Positions 1 through 7,265 of a stretch of DNA of 41,271 nt are shown here, one piece after another. Source of the DNA: Gammaproteobacteria bacterium (GTDB taxonomy: Bacteria > Pseudomonadota > Gammaproteobacteria > Pseudomonadales > Pseudohongiellaceae). The DNA is taken from positions 1 to 41,271 of the forward strand of contig PWQG01000210.1 in the NCBI GenBank assembly GCA_003556835.1, read 5' to 3'. The notes below the pieces were generated by a model that worked only from the letters and a program-made list of their open reading frames with translations, was not told the DNA's origin and made no database searches. Every line of letters starts with the position of its first letter. Position 1 is the first letter of the stretch. The position numbers and the translations under genes were made by a program.

Positions 1-184
1 ACGATGGGCCAAGTAATTTGAGGTGGTATCCCAGATGCTCGGCCAGAAATTCATAGTGCTGATCCTCGTTGCGTTCCAGGGTCTCCAGAAGCGCATCCCG
101 GAACAGAAATTCCCCATTCTCCTTCCAGGTAAGAACCGAGCCGAACGTTATATGGAAGAGCTGGCGCGCATCATCGTCCTGGAA
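1..184 (-). pseudogene. C-terminal region of a possible tagaturonate/fructuronate epimerase (UxaE-like), cut at both ends
   Basis: Reading the minus strand from about position 184 to the left edge gives an uninterrupted, protein-like frame. It includes DDDARQLFHITFGSVLT, then FRDALLETLERNEDQHYEFL, and ends with HLKLLGPS at the window edge, so the stop lies outside. The pattern of RQ-x-x-HITFGSVLT followed by a charged helix and a late H-L-K-x-L reminds me of the C-terminus of UxaE, which interconverts tagaturonate and fructuronate in hexuronate catabolism. That is recognition from memory and weak. Homology seems to stop near 184, exactly where a plus-strand sugar dehydrogenase fragment begins, so the 5' part is missing. 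Genuine decay, a rearrangement or a contig misjoin could all explain it. Confidence 0.4.
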
Positions 185-607
185 GAGGGCCGTCACCACG
201 GCTGGCCTGCCGTGGTCGGGGCACCGGGTCTTCCCGACTATGTCGATCCGTTCCTGACCTTCGCGCCGGCTTCCGCCCCTCCCGGGGACCTGATCTTCTA
301 CACCGGGGATTTGATGCCGGAGCTCAAGAACGATCTGTTCGTCTCCATTCTCGGTTTCCAGGCCCAGGATCGCCAGACCCTGATGCGGATCCGCTTCGAA
401 GATGATAGTGATCCCACGCGGCCGACTGCGCTGGAGCGCTGGTTCAATGATGAGGAAGGCAGCAGTGTCTACGGTCGCTTGCGTGGCCTGGCCGTGGGCC
501 CTGATGGCGCCCTGTACGTGGGCACCAGCAACCATGATGGTCGCCAGTTTGTGGAACGCCACCGCGAGTTACCGGATCGTATCCTGCGTATCACTCCCAC
601 TGACTGA
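182..607 (+). pseudogene. C-terminal fragment of a PQQ-dependent soluble sugar dehydrogenase (GSDH family)
   Basis: About 140 residues match the end of periplasmic PQQ-dependent glucose/aldose dehydrogenases: HHGWPAVVG (the NYGWP motif), then YVDPFLTF, SAPPGDLIFYTGD, LKNDLFVSILGFQ, a blade with LRGLAVGPDGALYVGTSN, and the end DRILRI. These are the last blades of the six-bladed beta-propeller; the family is normally about 350-450 residues, so roughly two thirds is missing. The in-frame sequence upstream (23-181) does not look like this family and is better read as minus-strand coding sequence. There is no signal peptide or ribosome site at the join, so the fragment is probably not functional. 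Its natural-looking C-terminus overlaps the tail of the convergent Na/Pi transporter gene by 39 bases. Confidence 0.75.
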
Positions 608-2338
608 GCCGGCATCATCCGACGTCTCTGCGGGCCCGTCTTCCGGGTCCCGGGATGCCGGTTTTTCCTCAGCCTCAACTCTCACAATGGCCTGATCGTC
701 CGGCTCCAGCACTACTGCAGGCACGGCCTGCTGGAGTTCGGCACTGCGCAGGGCCACCCGGCTCAGTCTCTCTACCACACGCAGCATCAGGCGCAGGTTG
801 TCGATGGCAGGGCTGAGGCGCTGGACGGAAAGTTGACTGCGCACACTGCTTTCCAGCAGCAAGGATTTCAGCTGTCGCCAGGTATCACGCAATGCTTCGT
901 AGTCGTGTTCCAGTTTCGCCGCATCAAATTTTTTGTCCTTGTGATCACATTGTTCAATGACGTCAAGCAGTGCCAGTTCGTAGGCCAGGACCCTGTCACG
1001 AACTGGGCTCTGCATCAGGAAACTCCTGTCCGCACTGTGCTCGGCTGCTTCCTGGGCCTGTGTCACCGCATCATCGATATAGTTGGAAATGCGCAGCACC
1101 ATGGGCAGGTGCATGGCCACGTCCCGGTGCAGACGTTCACTCTCCAGCGCCCCCACGAATCGTTCCACTTCACCCACCAGGGTACGGATTCCATCATGCT
1201 GCAGTTGCAGCGCACGACCGGGCTCTCCCTCACTACTCAGTGCCGCGCGCGCATGCTCACGGGCCATAACTCCCATCCGGTTCAATTCCAGCATGAAGGC
1301 ATCAAGGGCCAGTACCGGTGAAACCATTACGTTGCGGTCCAGATGCTGCGGACGGCCCAGGGTTTCCGCCTTGCTGCTGAAATTCCGTTCCAGGAAAGCC
1401 GACACCCGATGGATGAAGGGGCGCATCAGCATCACGCCGGTGATATTGAAGCTGGTGTGAAAAATGGCCAGCATCACGGCCGGCTCGAGCAGTCGCTCCT
1501 GATGATGGGTCACCAACCACACCAGTGCCGGCAGGAGACAGAGCCCAACCACGGCATTGAAACCATTGATCACCACATGCCCGGCAGCAACCCGGCGTGC
1601 ACTGGAAGTGGCGCCGATGACTGCCAGGGCTGAGGTCGAGGTGGTGCCCACCGTCGCCCCGATCACGGCCGCCGCGGCTGCGGTGAAACTCACCAGACCA
1701 CCACTGGCAGCAGAAAGGATGATGGCGATGGCCGCGCTTGAAGATTGGGTCAACATCGTCATGACCAGCCCGATGGCCGCGAATACCAGGGCACCACCGA
1801 TGCCTTCGAAAGCCAGGTCGGCGATATCCATGGATTGCGCCACACCTTCGAAGGCACCGCGCAGGAAATCCACCCCGATAAAGAACAGGCCGAATCCGGC
1901 GATGGCCTCCCCAATGGCTCCAAAGCGACGCGTCGGCCCGATGAGACGGGCCAGCATACCCAGGCCCACCATGGGCAGGGCAAAACTGGTGATGCTGAAC
2001 TGGAAACCCACGGCAGCCACCAGCCAGCCGGTCATGGTGGTACCTATGGTGGCACCGAGCACAATGCTCAGCGCCGCCGTTGTGCCCAGCAGCCCGGCAT
2101 TGACAAAACCGATGGTGGCAATGGTCACGGCACTCGAGGACTGGACCATTGCCGTAAGAGAGGCACCCGATACCATGCCGCGCAGCGATGTGCGGGTAGA
2201 ACGGCCGAGAATGTCACGCAGGGACTGACCAGCGGCCAGCTTCAGCCCATCGGTGATCATCGACACACCCAGCATGAACAGGCCCAGCCCGCCAAGGAAG
2301 GTGCCAATTGCCATAAACAGATCGAGTTCTCCGTTCAT
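569..2338 (-). CDS. Na/Pi cotransporter family protein with C-terminal PhoU-like domain
   Basis: A 589-residue inner-membrane protein of the sodium-phosphate cotransporter II (NptA/YjbB) family. Two inverted Na_Pi_cotrans repeats carry the hallmark QSSS motifs at about residues 66-69 and 198-201, each followed by small-residue-rich membrane helices. From about residue 350 the chain becomes a soluble, helical PhoU-like domain, and the last 40 residues are acidic and probably disordered. The role is sodium-coupled phosphate (or related anion) transport, in some relatives export. The ATG at 2338 is chosen because it begins directly at the hydrophobic domain and lies 4 bases after the purU stop, implying translational coupling. 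The longer frame upstream lies inside purU. The disordered tail overlaps the convergent sugar dehydrogenase fragment. Confidence 0.9.
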   Translation of the reverse strand: MNGELDLFMAIGTFLGGLGLFMLGVSMITDGLKLAAGQSLRDILGRSTRTSLRGMVSGASLTAMVQSSSAVTIATIGFVNAGLLGTTAALSIVLGATIGTTMTGWLVAAVGFQFSITSFALPMVGLGMLARLIGPTRRFGAIGEAIAGFGLFFIGVDFLRGAFEGVAQSMDIADLAFEGIGGALVFAAIGLVMTMLTQSSSAAIAIILSAASGGLVSFTAAAAAVIGATVGTTSTSALAVIGATSSARRVAAGHVVINGFNAVVGLCLLPALVWLVTHHQERLLEPAVMLAIFHTSFNITGVMLMRPFIHRVSAFLERNFSSKAETLGRPQHLDRNVMVSPVLALDAFMLELNRMGVMAREHARAALSSEGEPGRALQLQHDGIRTLVGEVERFVGALESERLHRDVAMHLPMVLRISNYIDDAVTQAQEAAEHSADRSFLMQSPVRDRVLAYELALLDVIEQCDHKDKKFDAAKLEHDYEALRDTWRQLKSLLLESSVRSQLSVQRLSPAIDNLRLMLRVVERLSRVALRSAELQQAVPAVVLEPDDQAIVRVEAEEKPASRDPEDGPAETSDDAGSVSGSDTQDTIR

Positions 2339-2342
2339 GGCT

Positions 2343-3215
2343 TCAGCGGAACACCACGGTCTTCTTGCCGTTGACGATGATGCGATGCTCACAATGCCAT
2401 TTGACGGCCCGCGCAAAGGCGGCGCATTCGGCATCGCGACCGATCTGGATCAGCTCATCGATATCGAAGGTGTGGTCGATTTTCTCCACCGCCTGCTCGA
2501 TGATCGGTCCTTCATCCAGGTCACTGGTGACATAATGTGCGGTGGCGCCGATGATCTTCACACCGCGCATGTAGGCCTGACGGTAGGGGTTGGCCCCCTT
2601 GAAGCCGGGCAGGAAGGAATGGTGGATATTGATGATGCGCCCTGCCATGGCCTCACACATCCGGGGAGACAGGATCTGCATATAGCGCGCCAGTGCCAGC
2701 AGATCAACCTGACGCTCCTGTGCGATCTCGAGGACTCGTGATTCCTGTTCTTCTTTGGTTTCCGGTGTCACCGGCAGATGGTGATAATCCAGGCCATACC
2801 ATTCAGTGATGCCGCGCATGTCTTCATGATTGGATACCACACCGACTATTTCAGCGGGCAATACCCCGCTGTGCCAGCGGTGCAGGATATCGTTCAGACA
2901 GTGACCGTGGCGGGAGACGGCCAGCAGCACTTTAGGCTTTACAGCCAGGTCGAACAATTGCCACTGCATGGCAAACTGCCCGGCCACATCCTGGAAATCC
3001 TCTTCCAGGTGTCGCTGGTCCGGCAATGCGCCTGCCGCCTCTTCGAACTCAACCCGCATGAAAAACCGGTCCATCACCGGATCACGATGCTGGGAGGCCT
3101 CGCTGATGGTGGCGCCGCGCTGAAACAGAAAGTCACTGACAGCACGCACGATGCCATTGGCTTCCGGACAGGATACGGTCAGTACATATTGTTTCACGGC
3201 TTCCCGGCTGCTCAT
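2343..3215 (-). CDS. purU: Formyltetrahydrofolate deformylase
   Basis: PurU hydrolyses 10-formyl-THF to formate and THF, balancing one-carbon pools and supplying formate for purine synthesis. The 290-residue protein has an N-terminal ACT domain (about 8-85; YVLTVSCPEANGIVRAVSDF) and a formyltransferase domain (about 93-285). The catalytic triad is visible as Asn196 and His198 in NIHHSFLPGF and Asp234 in SDLDEGPII. The ATG at 3215 is preferred over an in-frame TTG at 3245 because a GGAG lies 5 bases upstream and the PurU N-terminus fits. The gene sits 4 bases before the Na/Pi transporter on the same strand. FolD, in the same pathway, is encoded 1 kb away on the other strand. Confidence 0.96.
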   Translation of the reverse strand: MSSREAVKQYVLTVSCPEANGIVRAVSDFLFQRGATISEASQHRDPVMDRFFMRVEFEEAAGALPDQRHLEEDFQDVAGQFAMQWQLFDLAVKPKVLLAVSRHGHCLNDILHRWHSGVLPAEIVGVVSNHEDMRGITEWYGLDYHHLPVTPETKEEQESRVLEIAQERQVDLLALARYMQILSPRMCEAMAGRIINIHHSFLPGFKGANPYRQAYMRGVKIIGATAHYVTSDLDEGPIIEQAVEKIDHTFDIDELIQIGRDAECAAFARAVKWHCEHRIIVNGKKTVVFR

Positions 3216-3335
3216 TCGACTCCACTCATCGGCTGCAAACTCCAACCGCCAATGATATCACAGGATCTGGAATGCGGCCGGGCTTCAGGTTATGCTGGAC
3301 GGCTATTGACTGGACACAAAGCGGGATCTGTACTC

Positions 3336-3740
3336 ATGCTGAATCATCAACGCTCCGGGCTCTTCCTGCCTGCTGTTTTTCTCCTGTTCGCCCTGCCTTT
3401 TGCCAGTATGGCAGAGTCGCCCGAGGCGCTTGAGGGCAGCTGGAGCGGCCAATTTCAGGTGGGGCAGTACGACCCGATGGAGCTGGTCTTTCATATTGAG
3501 CGGGATGGGCAGTTTCTGAGAGCCAGTCTCGACATCCCCTCCCAGCACCGCCAGGGCATCCCTGCGGGCACCGTTTCCCTCAGAGGAGATCTGCTGCGCA
3601 TCACCATTCCCGACATTCAGGGTGAATACTATGGCGCCCTGCGACTGGCCCGGGACGGACAGGCCATTCGCCGTATCGACGGGGACTGGAGCCAATCCGG
3701 CGAATATGTTCCCCTGACCCTGCACCCACACGATCCCTGA
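3336..3740 (+). CDS. Small secreted protein resembling the N-terminal domain of some alpha/beta hydrolases
   Basis: A 134-residue protein with a clear signal peptide (hydrophobic stretch GLFLPAVFLLFALPFA, likely cleavage after ASMA). The mature part, about 108 residues, alternates short beta strands: EGSWSGQF, MELVFHIERDGQFLRASLDIPSQ, IPAGTVSLRGDLLRITIP and DGDWSQSGEYVPLTL. This pattern matches, from memory, the lipocalin-like domain found in front of the catalytic domain in some exported alpha/beta hydrolases. Here it stands alone with no nucleophile motif, so I assign no enzyme activity; it may bind a ligand. The start was chosen for the signal peptide; the much longer upstream frame is antisense to purU. 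It heads a plus-strand group with gloA and folD. Confidence 0.75.
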   Translation: MLNHQRSGLFLPAVFLLFALPFASMAESPEALEGSWSGQFQVGQYDPMELVFHIERDGQFLRASLDIPSQHRQGIPAGTVSLRGDLLRITIPDIQGEYYGALRLARDGQAIRRIDGDWSQSGEYVPLTLHPHDP

Positions 3741-3792
3741 ACCAGGGGAAGCCCTGAATGACTGGATGACCACTCGGCAAAAGGAGGAATGC

Positions 3793-4212
3793 GTGAAATA
3801 TCTACACACCATGGTCCGTGTCAGTGACCTGGACGAGTCACTGGATTTCTACTGCAAAAAACTGGGTCTGAAGGAAGTGCGCCGCAAGGAGAGCGAGAAA
3901 GGTCGCTTCACCCTCGTATTCCTGGCCGCTCCGGGGGATGAGGACGCCCAGATCGAATTGACCTGGAACTGGGACCCCGAGGAATACGATGGCGGGCGCA
4001 ACTTCGGCCACCTCGCCTACCGCGTCGATGACATCTACGCACTGTGCGAAAAACTCCGCAGCGAAGGCGTGACCATCAACCGGCCTCCGCGCGACGGTCG
4101 TATGGCATTTGTCCGCTCTCCCGACAACATCTCGATCGAATTGCTGCAGGCCGGCGAGCCACTTCCGGAGAAGGAGCCGTGGGCCAGCATGGAAAACACC
4201 GGCACCTGGTAG
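3793..4212 (+). CDS. gloA: Lactoylglutathione lyase (glyoxalase I)
   Basis: Glyoxalase I isomerises the hemithioacetal of methylglyoxal and glutathione to S-lactoylglutathione, the first step of methylglyoxal detoxification in the cytoplasm. The 139-residue protein is one vicinal-oxygen-chelate unit pair, and all four metal ligands are visible: His5 (LHTMVRV), Glu55 (QIELTWN), His73 (FGHLAYRV) and Glu116 (ISIELL), close to the E. coli spacing of H5/E56/H74/E122. Start is GTG 3793, decided by a near-perfect Shine-Dalgarno AAGGAGGA at 3781-3788; the frame upstream adds nine residues absent from the family. Length is typical for the short, nickel-type enzyme. folD follows after 66 bases. Confidence 0.95.
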   Translation: MKYLHTMVRVSDLDESLDFYCKKLGLKEVRRKESEKGRFTLVFLAAPGDEDAQIELTWNWDPEEYDGGRNFGHLAYRVDDIYALCEKLRSEGVTINRPPRDGRMAFVRSPDNISIELLQAGEPLPEKEPWASMENTGTW

Positions 4213-4278
4213 TCCTGCCGGCTTGAGCCCGCCGGGACGCTCGTTTACCATAGCGGCCTTTTACAGGGGCGAAAAACC

Positions 4279-5157
4279 ATGCAATTACTCGACGGCAAGC
4301 AGACCTCCGAACAGATCAAGCAAGAGATCGCGCAGGAGGTGACCAGGATCCGTGAAGCAGGTGGCAAGGTGCCACACCTGGCGGCCGTGCTGGTGGGCAG
4401 TGATGGTGCCAGTGAAACCTATGTCAACAACAAGGTGAAATCCTGCGAACGGGTGGGATTCGAGTCGACCCTGGTCCGTTTTGATGCGGACGTCAGCCAG
4501 CAGACCCTGCTGGACAAGATTGCTGAACTCAATGCCGACGACAGTATCGACGGATACATCGTGCAATTGCCCCTGCCCGATCATATCGATGAAAACACCG
4601 TCACCCTGGCCATCGATCCGGACAAGGATGTGGACGGCTTCCACCCGACCAATATCGGTCGGCTATGCCTGGGCATGCCCACCTTCATCCCGGCCACCCC
4701 GAACGGCATCATGGAACTGCTACGACGCCACGACATCGAGACCGAAGGCAAACACTGCGTTGTGGTCGGTCGCAGCAATATTGTCGGCACACCCATGTCC
4801 CTGCTCATGTCACGCAACAGCAATCCGGGCAATGCCACGGTCACACTGGTGCACAGCCGCACCAGGGACATGGAAGCAATCTGCCGCAGTGCCGACATCC
4901 TGGTTGTCGCCATTGGCAAAGCCGAGTTCCTGGGCGCCGACATGGTACGCGAGGGCGCCGTGGTGATTGATGTGGGTATCACCCGCCTGCCCGATGAGAG
5001 CAAGAAATCCGGCTTCCGCCTGGCTGGCGATGTCGACTTTGCTGCTGTCAGTGAAAAATGCAGCTGGATCACGCCCGTGCCCGGAGGTGTTGGCCCCATG
5101 ACCATCGCCTCCCTGCTACAGAACACACTCAAGGCGCGTCAGTTCCGCCAGGGCTGA
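4279..5157 (+). CDS. folD: Bifunctional methylenetetrahydrofolate dehydrogenase/cyclohydrolase FolD
   Basis: FolD converts 5,10-methylene-THF to 10-formyl-THF through the methenyl form using NADP. The 292-residue protein contains Tyr48 and Lys52 (SETYVNNKVKS), Gln96 in the VQLPLP motif, Asp119 in PDKDVDGFHP, the nucleotide-binding GRSNIVGTPMSLL, and the C-terminal PVPGGVGPMTIASLL. An oddity is the segment around residues 178-190 (RNSNPGNATVTLVHSRT) and later DESKKSGFRLAGDVDF. These are longer than in E. coli FolD and remind me of Bacteroidetes and eukaryotic enzymes, so transfer is possible. A weak AGGGG lies about 9 bases before the ATG. The aminotransferase gene follows after 45 bases. Confidence 0.96.
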   Translation: MQLLDGKQTSEQIKQEIAQEVTRIREAGGKVPHLAAVLVGSDGASETYVNNKVKSCERVGFESTLVRFDADVSQQTLLDKIAELNADDSIDGYIVQLPLPDHIDENTVTLAIDPDKDVDGFHPTNIGRLCLGMPTFIPATPNGIMELLRRHDIETEGKHCVVVGRSNIVGTPMSLLMSRNSNPGNATVTLVHSRTRDMEAICRSADILVVAIGKAEFLGADMVREGAVVIDVGITRLPDESKKSGFRLAGDVDFAAVSEKCSWITPVPGGVGPMTIASLLQNTLKARQFRQG

Positions 5158-5202
5158 ACCGACCGCGCCTTCAGGCAACCGCCGTTCAACAAGGACACAA
5201 GT

Positions 5203-6396
5203 ATGTTCGAATCCGTTTCCGCTCTCCCGGCCGACCCGATCCTCGGTCTGATGGCCGCCTATCGTGTTGACAGCAATGCCCACAAGATCGACCTCGGTGT
5301 GGGTGTCTACAAGGATGAAGCCGGCCGCACTCCGGTCATGCAGGCTGTGAAGCAGGCCGAAGCCCGGCTGGTGCAAGAACAGGACAGCAAGTCCTATGTC
5401 GGCCCGACCGGTTCAGCCAAATACAACGCACACATCGCTGAACTGGTGCTGGGCAAGGATCTCGCAGTACGGCTGAGTGACCGAAGGGTGACCATCCAGA
5501 CGCCCGGTGGTTGCGGCGGCCTGCGCCTGGGTGCCGAGTTCATCAAGCGGGCCGCGCCAGACTGCCGGGTGCTGGTCAGTGATCCGACCTGGGCCAATCA
5601 CATCCCGCTGCTGGGTGATGCCGGGCTGAACATTGAAAAGTACCCCTATTATGATCAGCAATCCCATGAAGTGCGCTTTGACGAAATGATGGATTACCTG
5701 AAGAGCGCCGGGCCCGAAGATGTAGTGCTGTTGCACGGCTGCTGTCACAACCCCTGTGGTGCGGACCTGAACCAGGAGCAATGGGAAGCGATAAGAGACC
5801 TGGCGCTGGAACGCGGATTCCTGCCGTTCATCGATATGGCCTACCAGGGCCTGGGGGATGGCCTGGATGCCGATGCGGCCGGACTGCGCCTGCTGGCCGA
5901 ATCACTGCCGGAACTGGTGGTGGTCAACTCCTGCTCCAAGAATTTCGGCATCTACCGGGAACGCGCCGGCGCAATCACCGTGATCTTCAATGACAGCCAA
6001 AACCGCGACGCTGCGAACAGCCAGCTGGCCGCCATCGCCCGGGGCATCTGGTCCATGCCACCGGACCATGGCGCGGCCATTGTGGAAACGATTCTTTCGG
6101 ATGCCACCCTGTACGCGGACTGGGACGCTGAATTGACTGCCGTTCGCAAACGGATCAACCGCACACGCACACAGCTGACCGATGCACTGAAGGCCAGGGG
6201 CATTGACCGCGACTTCAGCTTCATCACGCGTGAGAAAGGCATGTTCTCCTTCCTTGGCATCAAGCAGGAAGAAGTCCGTCAACTGGTGGACGACTACAGC
6301 GTCTACCTGGTCGACTCCAGCCGCATCAACGTGGCGGGCATCAACGACGGCAACATCGACCACCTGGTCGATTCCCTGTCACGGGTATTACGCTGA
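5203..6396 (+). CDS. Aromatic amino acid / aspartate aminotransferase (class I, PLP)
   Basis: A 397-residue fold-type I aminotransferase of the AspC/TyrB branch, moving amino groups between 2-oxoglutarate and aspartate or aromatic amino acids. Visible signatures are the N-terminal FESVSALPADPILGL, KIDLGVGVYKDE, YVGPTGSAKYN, CCHNPCGADL (usually CHNPTG; here Cys replaces Thr), PFIDMAYQG with the PLP-contacting Asp and Tyr, and the Schiff-base Lys246 in NSCSKNFGIYRERAG. An AAGGA lies 7 bases before the ATG. I cannot separate AspC from TyrB by eye. The DAHP synthase nearby at 7266 would fit an aromatic role, but it is not in the same operon. Confidence 0.93.
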   Translation: MFESVSALPADPILGLMAAYRVDSNAHKIDLGVGVYKDEAGRTPVMQAVKQAEARLVQEQDSKSYVGPTGSAKYNAHIAELVLGKDLAVRLSDRRVTIQTPGGCGGLRLGAEFIKRAAPDCRVLVSDPTWANHIPLLGDAGLNIEKYPYYDQQSHEVRFDEMMDYLKSAGPEDVVLLHGCCHNPCGADLNQEQWEAIRDLALERGFLPFIDMAYQGLGDGLDADAAGLRLLAESLPELVVVNSCSKNFGIYRERAGAITVIFNDSQNRDAANSQLAAIARGIWSMPPDHGAAIVETILSDATLYADWDAELTAVRKRINRTRTQLTDALKARGIDRDFSFITREKGMFSFLGIKQEEVRQLVDDYSVYLVDSSRINVAGINDGNIDHLVDSLSRVLR

Positions 6397-6410
6397 CCCG
6401 CCCCCGGAAC

Positions 6411-6446
6411 GGAAAACGGCCCGCACAGTTCTGACCGTGCGGGCCG
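6411..6446 (-). terminator. Rho-independent terminator of the universal stress protein gene
   Basis: A 10-bp GC-rich stem (CGGCCCGCAC at 6417-6426 with GTGCGGGCCG at 6437-6446, 10-base loop) is followed, in the minus direction, by TTTTCC. It lies 24 bases past the uspA stop and 20 bases past the convergent aminotransferase stop. On the plus strand the T-run is poor, so it mainly serves uspA. Confidence 0.75.
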
Positions 6447-6470
6447 CCTGTTCCCATCTGCATCTTGTGA

Positions 6471-6908
6471 TCAGACGCGGACGGTCAATACATCACACTC
6501 GATGCCATGCAGCACCCCATTGGCCACCGAGCCAAGAACCGCCCGGACCGGATTGTGGCCATGGCTACCGATGACCAGCAGATCCGCCTTGAGCTCCTTC
6601 GCAAGCGCCTTGATTTCATTGGCCGGTTTGCCCCGGCGGAAGTGCACATGATCCTCCGGCACAGTCGGTGAGGCCTTGGCCAGTTTCTCACGCAGCTCCT
6701 TGGCCACCTGCTGCTGGTGTTCTTTCTGCACCTTCTCGAAATCGGCCATATTCAGCTCGAATGAGTAATTTCCGAGCAGCGGCTCAAACACCAGTACCAC
6801 ACTCAGTTTCGCACTATGTTCACCGGCAAGCTTCAGCGCCTTTTCCAGAATCTTGTCCGACTCATCCGAGCCGTCTACCGCCACCAGCATATTGTTATAG
6901 GTACTCAT
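6471..6908 (-). CDS. Universal stress protein, UspA superfamily
   Basis: A single Usp domain of 145 residues: N-terminal strand YNNMLVAVDGSDES, then ADLLVIGSHGHNPVRAVLGS near the C-terminus and CDVLTVRV at the end. The nucleotide-loop pattern G-x-x-G is followed by eight residues, then GS, one fewer than the nine of the strict ATP-binding consensus, so ATP binding is uncertain. Such cytoplasmic proteins accumulate under starvation, oxidative or membrane stress. A GGAGAAG sits 4-5 bases before the ATG. The gene is monocistronic: a terminator follows, and the divergent spacer holds an imperfect palindrome at 6963-6978. Confidence 0.93.
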   Translation of the reverse strand: MSTYNNMLVAVDGSDESDKILEKALKLAGEHSAKLSVVLVFEPLLGNYSFELNMADFEKVQKEHQQQVAKELREKLAKASPTVPEDHVHFRRGKPANEIKALAKELKADLLVIGSHGHNPVRAVLGSVANGVLHGIECDVLTVRV

Positions 6909-6962
6909 AACTCTTCTCCATTGGTAGCCAGGGACCCGCTGACAAGCATCAGACCCTCCCCT

Positions 6963-6978
6963 GTGAAACCGGGTTCAC
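6963..6978. promoter_or_regulatory. Imperfect 16-bp palindrome upstream of the universal stress protein gene
   Basis: GTGAAACC/GGGTTCAC has seven of eight paired positions and lies 55 bases upstream of the uspA start in the 247-base spacer (6909-7155) shared with the 33-residue membrane protein gene. It could be an operator; no regulator family is recognised. The rest of the spacer has a TTGACA at 7060-7065 with no convincing -10 partner. Confidence 0.25.
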
Positions 6979-7155
6979 GAAATTGCAGACTGCATCATAG
7001 GAAATATGGCCCGCTTGTTCAACGCTCCTGCGGCCTCGAACCGGACTTTCTCGTCGTCCTTGACACAAATCAACGCCGAAATTCGCCAATTCGGGCATTC
7101 TGCAACTCAAAAAAAAGCAACTGTCATTTCCAATTCCGAATCCGGGAGGTACACA

Positions 7156-7257
7156 ATGGAAGATCGAATCATTGTCCGCAATATGGCAACCACCATCGGT
7201 GTCATCGTTCTTGTGGCCGTTGGCCTGATTGCCGTGTCCATGGTCGTCGGCGCCTGA
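7156..7257 (+). CDS. Putative 33-residue single-pass membrane protein
   Basis: A short frame begins MEDRIIVRNM and continues into about 20 uninterrupted hydrophobic residues (TTIGVIVLVAVGLIAVSMVV), ending GA before a TGA. The start is supported by a strong Shine-Dalgarno, GGGAGGT at 7144-7150, spaced 5 bases from the ATG. The in-frame sequence further upstream is not protein-like. The charged N-terminus and C-terminal helix predict a tail-anchored inner-membrane miniprotein. I recognise no family. It faces away from uspA and converges on the DAHP synthase gene, whose stop is 8 bases away. A 10-bp hairpin begins 15 bases after its stop. Small stress-linked membrane proteins exist in enterobacteria, but any such role here is inference. 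Confidence 0.6.
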   Translation: MEDRIIVRNMATTIGVIVLVAVGLIAVSMVVGA

Positions 7258-7265
7258 CCACCACC

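Noticed and set aside
2778..3335. A long plus-strand frame in front of the small secreted protein gene
   Set aside because: It is antisense to purU, has no family resemblance, and the signal peptide at 3336 marks the real start.
7060..7065. TTGACA as the -35 of a promoter for the 33-residue protein
   Set aside because: No acceptable -10 hexamer lies 16-18 bases downstream.
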